From assembly GCF_001422735.1 (NCBI RefSeq), contig NZ_LMLZ01000021.1, positions 227-64,226 of the forward strand: a stretch of DNA of 64,000 nt, written 5' to 3'. Shown here one piece after another: positions 46,516 through 55,264 of the stretch. The stretch's first letter is position 1, and each line of letters begins with the position of its first letter. The notes beneath the pieces were generated by a model that had not been told where the DNA came from, made no database searches, and was given only the letters and a program-made list of their open reading frames with translations. The stretch is from Acidovorax sp. Leaf78 (GTDB lineage: Bacteria > Pseudomonadota > Gammaproteobacteria > Burkholderiales > Burkholderiaceae_C). Position numbers and translations under genes: made by a program.

Positions 46516-47478
46516 ATGCTTTCGACCCGGCTTCAGGACACGGCACTGCGCTACTTTCTGGAGGTCGTGCGCAGCGGTTCGGTCAGCGAGGCCGCCACGC
46601 GCCTGAACGTGTCGCCCTCGGCCGTGAGCCGGCAGGTGGCCGCGCTCGAAGACCTGCTCTCCGTGCCGCTGTTCGAGCGGCGCCCGCGCGGCATGGCGCC
46701 CAGCGCCGCCGGCGAGCTGCTGGCGGCCTACGCCCGGCGCGGCGCGCTGGAGGCGGACCGCGTGGTGTCGGACATTGCGGCGCTGCAGGGCCTGCACACC
46801 GGGCTGGTGCGCGTGTGCAGCTCGGCCGGCTTTGCCATCGAATTCCTGCCGCGGGTGATGGCGCAGTTCCGCACGCAGTACCCCGGCATCCAGTTCCACC
46901 TGCGGGTGGTCAGCCCCGCAGCCGTGACCACCGCCGTGCTCAACGGCGATGCCGACATCGGGCTGACCTACAGCCGATCGGCCGAGCGCGACATCACCGT
47001 GCAGCACCGGCTGGCATCACCCGTCATCGCCATCATGCGCAAGGACCACACGCTCGCGCGATTCGCGTCGGTCACGCTGGCGCAGATGCATGGCTACCCC
47101 ATCGCCCTGCCCGAGCGCGACAACACCGTGCGCCAGCTGTTCGACATCGGCTGCAGCCAGCGCGGCCTGGTGTTCGAGCCCGCGCTGGTGTGCAACCACT
47201 TCGAGACCCTGATGCACTTCGTGCTGCACGGCGGCGGCCTTTCGATCTCGGGCGAAGTCACGGTGCGCGACCGCGTGCAGCGCGGCGAGCTGCACGCCGC
47301 GCAGATCCGCGAGCCCGGCATGGGCGCGCGCTACACCGAGCTGCAGACGCTGCACGGCCGCACCCTGCCGGCCGCCGTGCGCATGTTCCTGGAGTTCCTG
47401 CGCGGCCAGCTGCGGGACAATGCAGCGGCACCACCCGTGCCTTCCAGAAAAAAAACGCCCCCACCCAAGTCCAGATGA
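46516..47478 (+). CDS. LysR-family transcriptional regulator
   Basis: The protein is 320 residues from the ATG at 46516, preceded by AAGGCGG; an in-frame ATG at 46489 is less likely. The winged helix is LRYFLEVVRSGSVSEAATRL with NVSPSAVSRQVAALEDLL, followed by a LysR substrate-binding domain. It is divergent from the amidase-Bug pair, its likely target, and its stop codon overlaps the nth start (ATGA), an unusual coupling of a regulator to a repair gene. Confidence 0.9.
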   Translation: MLSTRLQDTALRYFLEVVRSGSVSEAATRLNVSPSAVSRQVAALEDLLSVPLFERRPRGMAPSAAGELLAAYARRGALEADRVVSDIAALQGLHTGLVRVCSSAGFAIEFLPRVMAQFRTQYPGIQFHLRVVSPAAVTTAVLNGDADIGLTYSRSAERDITVQHRLASPVIAIMRKDHTLARFASVTLAQMHGYPIALPERDNTVRQLFDIGCSQRGLVFEPALVCNHFETLMHFVLHGGGLSISGEVTVRDRVQRGELHAAQIREPGMGARYTELQTLHGRTLPAAVRMFLEFLRGQLRDNAAAPPVPSRKKTPPPKSR

Positions 47479-48113
47479 AGACCTCCGACATCGAGCCCTT
47501 CTTCGCCACCCTCAAGGCGGCCAACCCCATGCCCAACACGGAGCTGGAATACACCACCCCGTTCGAACTGCTGGCCGCCGTGCTGCTGTCGGCCCAAGCC
47601 ACCGACGTGGGCGTGAACAAGGCCACGCGCAAGCTGTTCCCGGTGGCGGGCACGCCCCAGGCCGTCTGGGACTTGGGCCTCGAGGGCCTGGAGGGCTACA
47701 TCAAGACCATCGGCCTGTACAAGAGCAAGGCCCGCCACCTGCTGCAGACCTGCCAGATCCTGGTGGAGCAGCACGGCAGCCAGGTCCCCCGCACCCGCGA
47801 AGCCCTGGAGGCCCTGCCCGGCGTGGGCCGCAAGACGGCCAACGTGGTGCTCAACGTGGCGTTCGGCCAACCCACCATGGCGGTGGACACCCACATCTTC
47901 CGCGTGAGCAACCGCACCGGCCTGGCCCCGGGCAAAAACCCGCTGGCCGTGGAGCTGCAGCTGATGAAGCGCGTGCCCCCCGAGTACGCCGTGGACTCGC
48001 ACCACTGGCTCATCCTGCACGGCCGCTATGTGTGCCAGGCGCGCAAGCCGCACTGCTGGGAGTGCGTGGTGGCACGGTATTGCGATTTCGAGCCGAAGGT
48101 GATGGCGCCTTGA
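47475..48113 (+). CDS. nth: Endonuclease III
   Basis: The 212-residue DNA glycosylase/AP lyase removes oxidised pyrimidines. The helix-hairpin-helix LPGVGRKTANVVLNVAFG contains the catalytic lysine, AVDTHIFRVSNR the catalytic aspartate, and a C-terminal 4Fe-4S motif with C-x6-C-x2-C-x5-C spacing is present (CQARKPHCWECVVARYC). It overlaps the LysR stop. Confidence 0.97.
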   Translation: MKTSDIEPFFATLKAANPMPNTELEYTTPFELLAAVLLSAQATDVGVNKATRKLFPVAGTPQAVWDLGLEGLEGYIKTIGLYKSKARHLLQTCQILVEQHGSQVPRTREALEALPGVGRKTANVVLNVAFGQPTMAVDTHIFRVSNRTGLAPGKNPLAVELQLMKRVPPEYAVDSHHWLILHGRYVCQARKPHCWECVVARYCDFEPKVMAP

Positions 48114-48130
48114 TCCATACGGCCTGCCGC

Positions 48131-48182
48131 TACAGATTCGATAGCTGCTCGCGCTTAACAGTCAAGCGGTAGAGGCCTCAAA
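48131..48182. repeat. Dispersed intergenic repeat, copy 3 (decayed)
   Basis: Contains ATAGCTGCTCGCGCTTAACA then GTCAAGCGGTAGAGGCC, clearly related to the copies at 330 and 38203. CGCTTAA and TCAAGCG can still pair, but the T-run is lost. It lies between nth and the toxin gene. Confidence 0.65.
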
Positions 48183-48186
48183 GCCT

Positions 48187-48585
48187 TCATGCTTGGCGAG
48201 CGACTGCATGTTTGCGCAGCCAGGCGGCAAAGGCTTCTTCCGAAATGTCTCCGGCAGCGACGGCGAGCATGGTCATCACGCAAGACGCATCATCCGCAGC
48301 CAACGTCCACCCGTTCAGACGCAGAAACAGTTCCGCCGCCACGAAGCCTGTACGCTTGTTGCCGTCAATGAAAGGATGGTTGCGAGAAATGCCGTAGCCG
48401 TACGACGCGGCCAAGGCAGGGGCATCGGGCGGCGGCTCGCCGTAGTGGCTCAGATGGAGCGGCTTGCCCAATGCCGAATCCAGCAATCCTGCATCACGCA
48501 CGCCTGCACCTCCGCCATGCTCTGCCAACTGCATTTCATGGATGGCAACAATGACAGCCCTGTCCAGCCAGACCCACTGGCTCAT
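48187..48585 (-). CDS. Doc/Fic-family toxin
   Basis: The 132-residue protein carries the Fic/Doc catalytic core with His70 in NHPFIDGNKRTG. Short Doc-type proteins phosphorylate EF-Tu; longer Fic enzymes AMPylate. Length and the GNKR form match the death-on-curing family. It overlaps the upstream antitoxin gene by ATGA, so it is the second gene of a toxin-antitoxin operon. Confidence 0.9.
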   Translation of the reverse strand: MSQWVWLDRAVIVAIHEMQLAEHGGGAGVRDAGLLDSALGKPLHLSHYGEPPPDAPALAASYGYGISRNHPFIDGNKRTGFVAAELFLRLNGWTLAADDASCVMTMLAVAAGDISEEAFAAWLRKHAVARQA

Positions 48586-48806
48586 TTGGCCAACTCGTGC
48601 AAAACGGCCCGACGCTCTTTCATGATCTCGCGCGCAACGCGCATCTGCGCTTCGAATTCCGGATTGTGGGTCGTGATGCGCAAGCCATCAGGTGACTCGG
48701 TCACGTACAGCTCATCGCCCTTCTCCAACTGCAGTCGCGCCAGCAGCTCCTTGGGGAAGATGGCTCCGACAGAGTTACCGACTTGGGTGAGTTTGAGGGT
48801 GTGCAT
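48582..48806 (-). CDS. AbrB/MazE-type antitoxin
   Basis: A 74-residue protein with the swapped-hairpin AbrB DNA-binding domain (LKLTQVGNSVGAIFPKELLA, then LQLEKGDELYV) and a C-terminal helical tail that should neutralise the toxin. It starts at 48806, upstream of and overlapping the Doc gene, the usual antitoxin-first order. The pairing of an AbrB fold with Doc, rather than Phd, is a recognised but less common combination. Confidence 0.9.
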   Translation of the reverse strand: MHTLKLTQVGNSVGAIFPKELLARLQLEKGDELYVTESPDGLRITTHNPEFEAQMRVAREIMKERRAVLHELAK

Positions 48807-48834
48807 GGGAACTCCAGTAATTACACATGTAATA

Positions 48835-49611
48835 CTAAACCTGCCCGCTGCCTCCGTCAAACGTAGCGTTAATTCCCAGATCTGCCATATCGACTGAAAC
48901 GCCAGCCCAGCTGACATCAAACCCCGCCACCCGACGCTCGGGCGGCACCGGGTGCGCCCGCAGCGCCCAGGTCGCACCCGCCACCACGCTGTCGATCACC
49001 GGCACGCCCACTTGCGGCTGCACGGCGGCGGCCATGCCGGCCAGGCCCGCACCGCCCAGGATGACCGCCTGCACACCCATCTGGCGCACGACATCGCGGC
49101 AGGCCTGGGCCAGCAAGGCGCGGGCAGCGTCCGGGTCGGCAGCCAGCTGAGCGCCTGTGGGGGCCACGGTGTGGATACCTGCCAGCCCGTGCGCATGCCC
49201 CAGGGCCTGCGCCAGGCGCTGCAGCATGGGGCCCCAGCGCTCGCCACCGGTGACGATGGCAAAGCGGCCGTGGCGGGCGGCTTCGATGAAGGACGCTTCG
49301 GCCAGGCCGGTCACGGGCACCGGGCTGCTTTCACGCAGGGCCATGAGTCCCGGGTCGCCAAAGCAGCCGATCAGCACGGCATCGGGCGGCGGCTGCCTGC
49401 CCTGCGGCTGTGCCAGGTCATGGGCCCAGGCGTCGAGCGCGGCATGCGCTGCCACGGCGTAGCTCGCCTCGCAGGCGATGTACGGCGCACCGAAACGGGC
49501 GGTGGCAGTGCGCACTGCCACATGCGAGCCGGCAGCGGCCTGCACGTGGTGCTGCAGCAGCGTGCTCACGCTGGCGGAGGTGTTGGGGTTGATGACCAGC
49601 AGTTGGCGCAC
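48835..49611 (-). CDS. Asp/Glu/hydantoin racemase-superfamily protein lacking one catalytic cysteine
   Basis: The 258-residue protein begins LLVINPNTSASVS, the superfamily hallmark. The first catalytic cysteine is present (Cys83 in IGCFGDPGL), but the position of the second is glycine (Gly187 in ILGGAGLAG instead of LGCAGM). A two-base racemase is therefore unlikely; a decarboxylase- or isomerase-type reaction is possible. It is the last gene of the ABC-transporter operon, 36 bp after the FadR-type regulator, so its substrate is probably the transported solute or its product. Confidence 0.82.
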   Translation of the reverse strand: MRQLLVINPNTSASVSTLLQHHVQAAAGSHVAVRTATARFGAPYIACEASYAVAAHAALDAWAHDLAQPQGRQPPPDAVLIGCFGDPGLMALRESSPVPVTGLAEASFIEAARHGRFAIVTGGERWGPMLQRLAQALGHAHGLAGIHTVAPTGAQLAADPDAARALLAQACRDVVRQMGVQAVILGGAGLAGMAAAVQPQVGVPVIDSVVAGATWALRAHPVPPERRVAGFDVSWAGVSVDMADLGINATFDGGSGQV

Positions 49612-49646
49612 GGTTAAAGAAGGTCGTGGAGGTCGGGTCGATGCGT

Positions 49647-50462
49647 TCAGGCCGCGCGGCCCAGCAGCAGACCGATGAGGTCGGGCGCATCGCTGGCGGG
49701 CGGGGTGAACTCCAGCTGGGACTCGATGCGTTTCAAATGGTCCAGCATCAGCCGCGCCGCCTCGCGCGCGTCGCGCAAGCGGATGGCGTCGATCAGCGCG
49801 CGGTGCTCCCGGCAGCCGCAGGCCGTGGCCTCCTCGCGCTCGCGGGCATGGCTGGGGCTATAGGTCATGAGGATGAGCGAGGTGCGCGAGACCAGTTCGC
49901 GCAGGATGCGCCCGAGCGTCTGGTGGCCCGCGGCCTGGGCGATGTGCAGGTGAAAGTCGCCCGACAGGCGGATGGCCCGGCGCATGTCGCCACCGGCGCG
50001 CGCAGCCTCTTCGTCGTCGATGCAGGTGCGCAGCGCGGCAATGTCGGCGTCGGTGGCGTTGGCGATGAAAAGCTCGACCAGCCGCGGCTCGAGCAGGCGA
50101 CGGACCTCGAAAACTTCGCGCGCCTCTTCCGGTGTCGGCTGGGCGATGGACGCGCCCCGGTTGGGTGTGAGCGTGACCACCTGCTCGTTGGCCAGCCGCA
50201 CCAGCAGCGGCCGCACGCGCGTGCGCGACACGCCGAAGGCCGCTGCCAGCTTGTCTTCGACCAGCTTGGTGCCGGGCGGCAGGCGGTGGTCCAGAATGGC
50301 CGACACCATGCGGTCGTACATGTCGTTGTCGCTCAGCTGGCCCGGGACGTCGGCCATAGGCGACTGCATGGTCGACTGAACGGGCGATTCGGCGGGCGCG
50401 GAGGCGGGGGCAGAAGCGGCAGCCTGGGCTGCGCGCCGGGGTTTCTTGGCAGTCGTGGTCAT
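49647..50462 (-). CDS. FadR/FCD-type GntR transcriptional regulator
   Basis: The 271-residue protein has an Ala/Pro-rich N-terminal tail (about 1-40), a GntR winged helix (about 45-112; LPPGTKLVEDKLAAAFGVSR) and an FCD all-helical ligand domain with metal/ligand residues (about 115-255; FHLHIAQAAGH and the EHRALIDAI segment). It lies 14 bp after the ABC permease gene and before the racemase-like gene, so it is part of the operon and probably regulates it through the dyad at 55265-55301. Confidence 0.9.
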   Translation of the reverse strand: MTTTAKKPRRAAQAAASAPASAPAESPVQSTMQSPMADVPGQLSDNDMYDRMVSAILDHRLPPGTKLVEDKLAAAFGVSRTRVRPLLVRLANEQVVTLTPNRGASIAQPTPEEAREVFEVRRLLEPRLVELFIANATDADIAALRTCIDDEEAARAGGDMRRAIRLSGDFHLHIAQAAGHQTLGRILRELVSRTSLILMTYSPSHAREREEATACGCREHRALIDAIRLRDAREAARLMLDHLKRIESQLEFTPPASDAPDLIGLLLGRAA

Positions 50463-50475
50463 AGATGTGCCGTTT

Positions 50476-51366
50476 TTACCCCGAACGGCCCTTGCGCCCG
50501 CGGCCCAATGCCCACACCAGGGCGAGCGTGATGCCCATGACCACGAACGACACCACCGTGGTCAGGGTGCCCAGCGCGTAGATCGACGGCGTGGTGACCG
50601 TGCTGGTCAGGCCCTGCAGCTCCAGCGGCAGCGTGTTCACGTCGCCGATGGCCTGCGAGGTGCGGGCGATCTCGTCCCAGCTGAGCGTGAAGCCGAACAT
50701 GCCGATGCCCACCACCGAGGGCGCGATCAGCGGCAGCACCACATGGGCAAAGCCCTGCCAGGGCGTGGCGCCCAGGTCGCGCGCGGCCTCTTCGTACGCC
50801 GGGTTGAAGCGGTTGAACACCGCGAACATGATCAGCAGGCCGAACGGCAGCGTCCAGGTCAGGTGCGCGCCCAGGGCCGAGGTGAACAGGCCGAGCGACG
50901 TGCCGTAGCCCTCCAGCGCGCTCTCCATGCCCAGCCATTCGAGCGCGGCCTTGATGCCGTTGTCGATGAGCCGGAACTCCAGCCCGATGCCCAGCGAGAC
51001 GATGATGGACGGCATGATCAGGCTGGCCACGACGATGAAGAACAGCGTGTTGCCGCCCGCCAGCCTCTTGCGAAAGGCCAGGCCCGCCAGCACCGACAGC
51101 ACCACCGTGCACAGCATCACCGCCACACCCAGGCCCAGCGAGCGCCACAGCGCCGCGCCGATGTCCACCACGCCCAAGCCTTCGGCCAGCTTGTGGAACC
51201 AGTGCAGCGACACGCCGCGCATGGGAAAGGTCAGCCCGCCTTCGGGGCCCTGGAAGCTCAGGATGAAGATGACGAACATGGGCCCGTACATGAACAGCAC
51301 GAACAGGCTGAACACGATGGCCAGCAGCCAGAAGCTGGCGGGGCGGGATTCGCGAGGAGCTTTCAT
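50476..51366 (-). CDS. ABC transporter permease, PotC-like
   Basis: The 296-residue inner-membrane protein has six predicted helices (FWLLAIVFSLFVLFMYGPMF near the start) and the EAA loop EEAARDLGATPWQGFAHVVLP, which contacts the ATPase. It belongs to the spermidine/putrescine-type (MetI-like) permease family. It is 154 bp downstream of the partner permease, with a family B repeat between them. Confidence 0.92.
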   Translation of the reverse strand: MKAPRESRPASFWLLAIVFSLFVLFMYGPMFVIFILSFQGPEGGLTFPMRGVSLHWFHKLAEGLGVVDIGAALWRSLGLGVAVMLCTVVLSVLAGLAFRKRLAGGNTLFFIVVASLIMPSIIVSLGIGLEFRLIDNGIKAALEWLGMESALEGYGTSLGLFTSALGAHLTWTLPFGLLIMFAVFNRFNPAYEEAARDLGATPWQGFAHVVLPLIAPSVVGIGMFGFTLSWDEIARTSQAIGDVNTLPLELQGLTSTVTTPSIYALGTLTTVVSFVVMGITLALVWALGRGRKGRSG

Positions 51367-51439
51367 GCGGGATTCCTACGATGGACCAATTTCGGCAACA
51401 AGCCATTCAACATGGCATGAACCAAGCCAGTGACACCGT

Positions 51440-51515
51440 GGAGCCGGCTTTGCCGGGCCACCGGTGTCGCCCCCTGGAGGGGGGTGGCGGCTACACGAAG
51501 TGAGCAAGCAACGGG
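51440..51515. repeat. GC-rich stem-loop repeat, family B copy 2
   Basis: CCCCC-TGGA-GGGGG (51471-51484) with preceding GCCACCGGTGTCGC and following GGCGGCTACACGAAGTGAG. It has the same order of words as the element at 41940-42010 (GGTGTC, C-run, G-run, GGCG, CGAAG, GGGGGT). It separates the two permease genes of one operon. Confidence 0.55.
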
Positions 51516-51520
51516 GGTGT

Positions 51521-52435
51521 TCATAGTTCTTTTCGGATGTCCACGAGGCGCGTGAGGCCCCAGATGATCATGAGCACCACCGCGAGCAGGATCACGGCAT
51601 TGGCCGCGGCCAGCGGGAACTGCAGGTACGACGTCTGCACCTGGATGATCTTGCCGATGGAGGCGATCTGCTGGCCGCCCATCACGCCGATGGTGACGAA
51701 GTCGCCCATGACGATGGTGATCACGAAAATGGACCCGATGATGATGCCGGTGCGCGACAGCGGCACGATCACGTTCCACAGCGTCTGCCAGCCGCTGGCC
51801 CCGCTGTCGCTGGCGGCCTCGATGAGGCTGCGGTCGATGCGCATCATGCTGTTGAAGATGGGCACGATCATGAACATGGTGTACAGGTGCACGAAGGCCA
51901 GCACCACCGAGAAGTCCGAGAACAGCAGCCATTCGACGGGCTGATCGACCAGCCCCGCCCCCACCAGGGTCTGGTTCACCAGCCCGTTGCGCCCCAGCAG
52001 CGGCACCCACGAGATCATGCGGATCACGTTCGACGTCCAGAACGGAATGGTGCACAGCACGAACAGCAGCGTCTGCATGCCCGACGAGCGCACATGAAAG
52101 GCCAGGAAATAGGCCACCGTGAAGCCGATCACCAGCGTGATCAGCCACACCAGAAAACTGAACTTGAGCGTGGACCAGTACGTCTTGAGCGTGACGCACA
52201 GGCCGTCTGACGCATCGCCACAGCCCGCAAAGATCGACACGTAGTTCTTGAACGTGAAGCCCGGCAGCAATTCGTACTCGTTGAAGTCCCAGAAGCTGAC
52301 CATCACGATCAGCGCGAGCGGCACCAGGAAGAACAGCACGAACACCAGCGTGAACGGCGCGGCCTGCCACCAGGCGGCAATGCCGCGCCCGGGGGCGGCG
52401 CTGGCAGGCAAGGTCGGAGTGTGGGTGGTGCTCAT
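51521..52435 (-). CDS. ABC transporter permease, PotB-like
   Basis: The 304-residue inner-membrane protein has six helices (FTLVFVLFFLVPLALIVMVS first) and the EAA loop IEAASDSGASGWQTLWNVIV. It has a periplasmic loop with an unusual short insertion (FAGCGDASDGLC). It partners the PotC-like permease and the ATPase at 54127. Confidence 0.92.
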   Translation of the reverse strand: MSTTHTPTLPASAAPGRGIAAWWQAAPFTLVFVLFFLVPLALIVMVSFWDFNEYELLPGFTFKNYVSIFAGCGDASDGLCVTLKTYWSTLKFSFLVWLITLVIGFTVAYFLAFHVRSSGMQTLLFVLCTIPFWTSNVIRMISWVPLLGRNGLVNQTLVGAGLVDQPVEWLLFSDFSVVLAFVHLYTMFMIVPIFNSMMRIDRSLIEAASDSGASGWQTLWNVIVPLSRTGIIIGSIFVITIVMGDFVTIGVMGGQQIASIGKIIQVQTSYLQFPLAAANAVILLAVVLMIIWGLTRLVDIRKEL

Positions 52436-52504
52436 GGTGGTGCGGTTCAGCCAAATTAGCGCAAGAGAACGTGACTATTCACAAGGATTCGCGTTCGATC
52501 GATC

Positions 52505-52740
52505 CGAGCCGTTCGGGCTGAGCCTGTCGAAGCCTCGTGCGGCGCTTCGACAGGCTCAGCGTGAACGGGTTGGGATTTTTCCAATGACGGATCGGCACAA
52601 AAAGTCATGCTGAGCCCTCACTTCGACAAGCTCAGTGCGAACGGTTGGGGGTGGATTGGGGTCGGATTGGGGGTTGCGGTGAACACACGCCCTCCCCCAA
52701 ACCGTTCGGGCTGAGCCTGTCGGAGCCAGGCCCCGCCCTT
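52505..52740. repeat. Cluster of GAGCCTGTCGAAG-type palindromic repeats
   Basis: A full element has 16-bp perfect arms GCTGAGCCTGTCGAAG (52517-52532) and CTTCGACAGGCTCAGC (52545-52560) with flanking CCGTTCGG and GAACGG. A second, degenerate copy is at about 52610-52646 and a half copy (CCGTTCGGGCTGAGCCTGTC) starts at 52702. They fill the gap between the binding-protein gene and the first permease gene, the same position as REP elements in other transport operons. Confidence 0.85.
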
Positions 52741-52747
52741 CACTCCG

Positions 52748-54055
52748 TCAGGCCGCGACGAATTCATTCCACTTCTGAACCATGTAGTTGTTCTCGTCCA
52801 TCAGCGCGTTCCAGCAGGCGATGCCACCCATGCGCGATTCATAGCTGCCGCCGTCGCGCACCGCGCCGGTCTTGGCCAGCACGTCGCCATTGGGGCTCTT
52901 GATGTCCTGCGTGGCGGGCTTGCCTTCCATCCAGTAGGCCCACTCGTAGGCTTCCATCTTGGACTTGGCGGTCTCCAGCACGGCGCTGTAGTAGCCCTGG
53001 CGGTTCAGGTACGCACCGGCCCAGCCGTCCAGGAACCAGTTGATGAACTCGTACGCGCCATCAAGCTTGCGGCCGCTCAATGTGGCCGGCAGGCCAAAGC
53101 CTGCAGCCCAGGCGCGGTAGCCTTCCTTGAGCGGCTGGAAGTTGCAGGCGATGCCCTTGGTGCGCACGGCGGTGACGGCCGGGCTCCACATCGACTGGAT
53201 CACCACCTCGCCCGATGCCATCAGGTTGACCGACTCGTTGAAGTCCTTCCACAGCGCGCGGAACTGGCCCTGCTTCTTGGCTTCGATCAGGGTCTTGATC
53301 GTGAGGTCGATCTCCTTCTTGGTCATGTTGCCCTTGTCAGGATACTTGTAGATGCCCATGGCCTCGACCACCATGGCGGCGTCCATGATGCCGATCGAAG
53401 GAATGTTCAGGATCGCGGTCTTGCCCTTGAACTCGGGGTTCAGAAGCTCGGCCCAGGAGCTGATGGGGCGCTTGATCAAATCGGGGCGGATGCCCAGCGT
53501 GTCGGCGTTGTACACGGTGGGGATCAGCGACATGAACTGCGTGGGCGCGGTTGCGAACTTCTTGGATTTTTCGCCTTCCAGGTAGATCACCTTCTTGGGC
53601 GCCGTGCCCTGGTCGCCCACGGCCTTGCCGGCCACCATGCCGGTGGTGAACAGCGTGGTGATCTTGTCGGCGTTCTTGATGCGCTTGGTGTCGATGCCCT
53701 TCAAGTTGCCCGTGGGCACGATCTTTTTCAGCGAGAAGTACTCGGTGTCGATCAGGTCGAAACTGTTGGGCGCGGTCACGGCGCGCTTGGTCACGTCGTC
53801 CGTGGTCACGGCCACGTACTGGATCTCGATGCCGGTGTCGGCCTTGAACTTCTCGGCAATGGCCTTGTCCTGGTTCACCGCCGTGCCCAGGTAGCGCAGC
53901 ACGATCTTCTCCTGCGAATGGACGGCCGGGAACACGCCAGCGGCCAGGATGCCCGCCGTGCCCTTGAGCAGCGAGCGGCGCTGCATGCCGCCGGTGGTGT
54001 CGGAGGCGGCGGCAGCAACAACAGCGGGGGAATCAGCACGAGAGTCGTCGGACAT
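52748..54055 (-). CDS. ABC transporter substrate-binding protein, PotD-like
   Basis: The protein is 435 residues from the ATG at 54055; an upstream frame to 54115 is less likely. A Tat-type signal (QRRSLLKGTAGILAAGVFPA) lies near residues 25-45 after an Ala-rich leader. The mature part is a type-2 periplasmic binding protein of the spermidine/putrescine family (IVLRYLGTAVNQDKAIAEKF, FNESVNLMASGEVVIQSMWS, WAAGFGLPATLSG). It is first after the ATPase in the operon. Confidence 0.9.
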   Translation of the reverse strand: MSDDSRADSPAVVAAAASDTTGGMQRRSLLKGTAGILAAGVFPAVHSQEKIVLRYLGTAVNQDKAIAEKFKADTGIEIQYVAVTTDDVTKRAVTAPNSFDLIDTEYFSLKKIVPTGNLKGIDTKRIKNADKITTLFTTGMVAGKAVGDQGTAPKKVIYLEGEKSKKFATAPTQFMSLIPTVYNADTLGIRPDLIKRPISSWAELLNPEFKGKTAILNIPSIGIMDAAMVVEAMGIYKYPDKGNMTKKEIDLTIKTLIEAKKQGQFRALWKDFNESVNLMASGEVVIQSMWSPAVTAVRTKGIACNFQPLKEGYRAWAAGFGLPATLSGRKLDGAYEFINWFLDGWAGAYLNRQGYYSAVLETAKSKMEAYEWAYWMEGKPATQDIKSPNGDVLAKTGAVRDGGSYESRMGGIACWNALMDENNYMVQKWNEFVAA

Positions 54056-54126
54056 GGGAAAGCTCCTTGGTTGGCGAAGTGGCAGGGGGTTGGAAACGAG
54101 AGGACGAACGATCAAACGAAAAAGGG

Positions 54127-55236
54127 TCAGGCCGGCACGGCCTGCGCAGTGGCCGCATCAGCAGCAGCAGCAGGCGCGGATACCGGCACCGTGCGGGGCG
54201 ACAGCGGGTGGGCCTGCTCCGGCGTCCAGTGCAGCTGCACGCCCTGGCCCACCGCATACGGCTGGGTGGCAAAGGCGGCCTCGGACACCATCACCGAATA
54301 CGCCGCCGTGGCGTTGGCCGACAGGGCCACGCCCTGCTTTTGCAGGCCCAGCAGCACATAGGTGCCCTGGTACTCCACGTCGGTCACCACGGCCTGCATG
54401 CGCTGGGCGCCCCAGGGCAGCTCGGCACTGGCAGGGGCGATCTGCAGGTGGTCGGTGCGCACGCCGACCTTGCCGTCCAGCGTATCGATCACGTTGTGGC
54501 CGCCCATGAAGCGCGCCACGAACTCGCTGGCCGGCCGGTTGTAGACCTCGTGCGGGCTGCCCACCTGCTCGATCACGCCGTGGTTCATCACCACCATGGT
54601 GTCGGCCAGGGCCATGGCTTCTTCCTGCGAGTGGGTCACGTGGATGAAAGTCAGGCCCAGCTCCTTTTGCCAGCGGCGCAGCTCGGCGCGCATCTGGATG
54701 CGCAGGAAAGGGTCCAGCGCGGAAAGCGGTTCGTCCAGCAGCAGCACGCGCGGCTGGGTGATGAGCGCGCGCGCCAGCGCCACGCGCTGCTGCTGCCCGC
54801 CCGACAGCTCGGCCGGCTTGCGATCGGCCAGGTGGCCCATGGCCACTCGCTCGAGCAGGTCGCGCGCCTTGGCTTGGCGCTCTGCCTTGGCCACGCCCTT
54901 CATCTTCAAACTGAAGGCCACGTTGTCCAGCGCCGACAGGTGCGGGAACAGCGCAAAGCTCTGGAACATCATGGCCGTGCCGCGCGCCGCGGCGGGCAGG
55001 TCGGTGATGTTGCGGTTCTCCAGCAGGATGTCGCCGCTGGTGACCGACTCGTGCCCGGCGATCATGCGCAAGGTCGTGCTCTTGCCGCAGCCCGAGGGGC
55101 CCAGCAGGCAGCAATAGCTGCCGCTCGCAATGCGCAGGTTGATCGCATCCACCGCGGGTTTGCCGTGGGCATACCGCTTGGTGAGTGCGACGATTTCGAT
55201 GGCGGCCGGGGCCTTGGCAGGGGCTGGGACTTGCAT
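54127..55236 (-). CDS. ABC transporter ATP-binding protein, PotA-like
   Basis: The 369-residue ATPase has Walker A GPSGCGKST, signature LSGGQQQR, Walker B LLLDEPLSALD and switch His in HVTHSQEEA, followed by a TOBE domain (about 285-350). It is the first gene of the six-gene minus-strand operon ATPase, binding protein, two permeases, regulator, racemase-like protein. Polyamine-type fold; the true solute is unknown and may be a small nitrogenous compound given the racemase-like gene. Confidence 0.94.
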   Translation of the reverse strand: MQVPAPAKAPAAIEIVALTKRYAHGKPAVDAINLRIASGSYCCLLGPSGCGKSTTLRMIAGHESVTSGDILLENRNITDLPAAARGTAMMFQSFALFPHLSALDNVAFSLKMKGVAKAERQAKARDLLERVAMGHLADRKPAELSGGQQQRVALARALITQPRVLLLDEPLSALDPFLRIQMRAELRRWQKELGLTFIHVTHSQEEAMALADTMVVMNHGVIEQVGSPHEVYNRPASEFVARFMGGHNVIDTLDGKVGVRTDHLQIAPASAELPWGAQRMQAVVTDVEYQGTYVLLGLQKQGVALSANATAAYSVMVSEAAFATQPYAVGQGVQLHWTPEQAHPLSPRTVPVSAPAAAADAATAQAVPA

Positions 55237-55264
55237 GCACTGCCTATTGCAAGCGCCGTGCCAG

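Noticed and set aside
52505..52580. Hairpin followed by T5 as a terminator
   Set aside because: The T-run follows only on the plus strand, where no gene needs termination; the operon runs on the minus strand. It is better read as a dispersed palindromic repeat.
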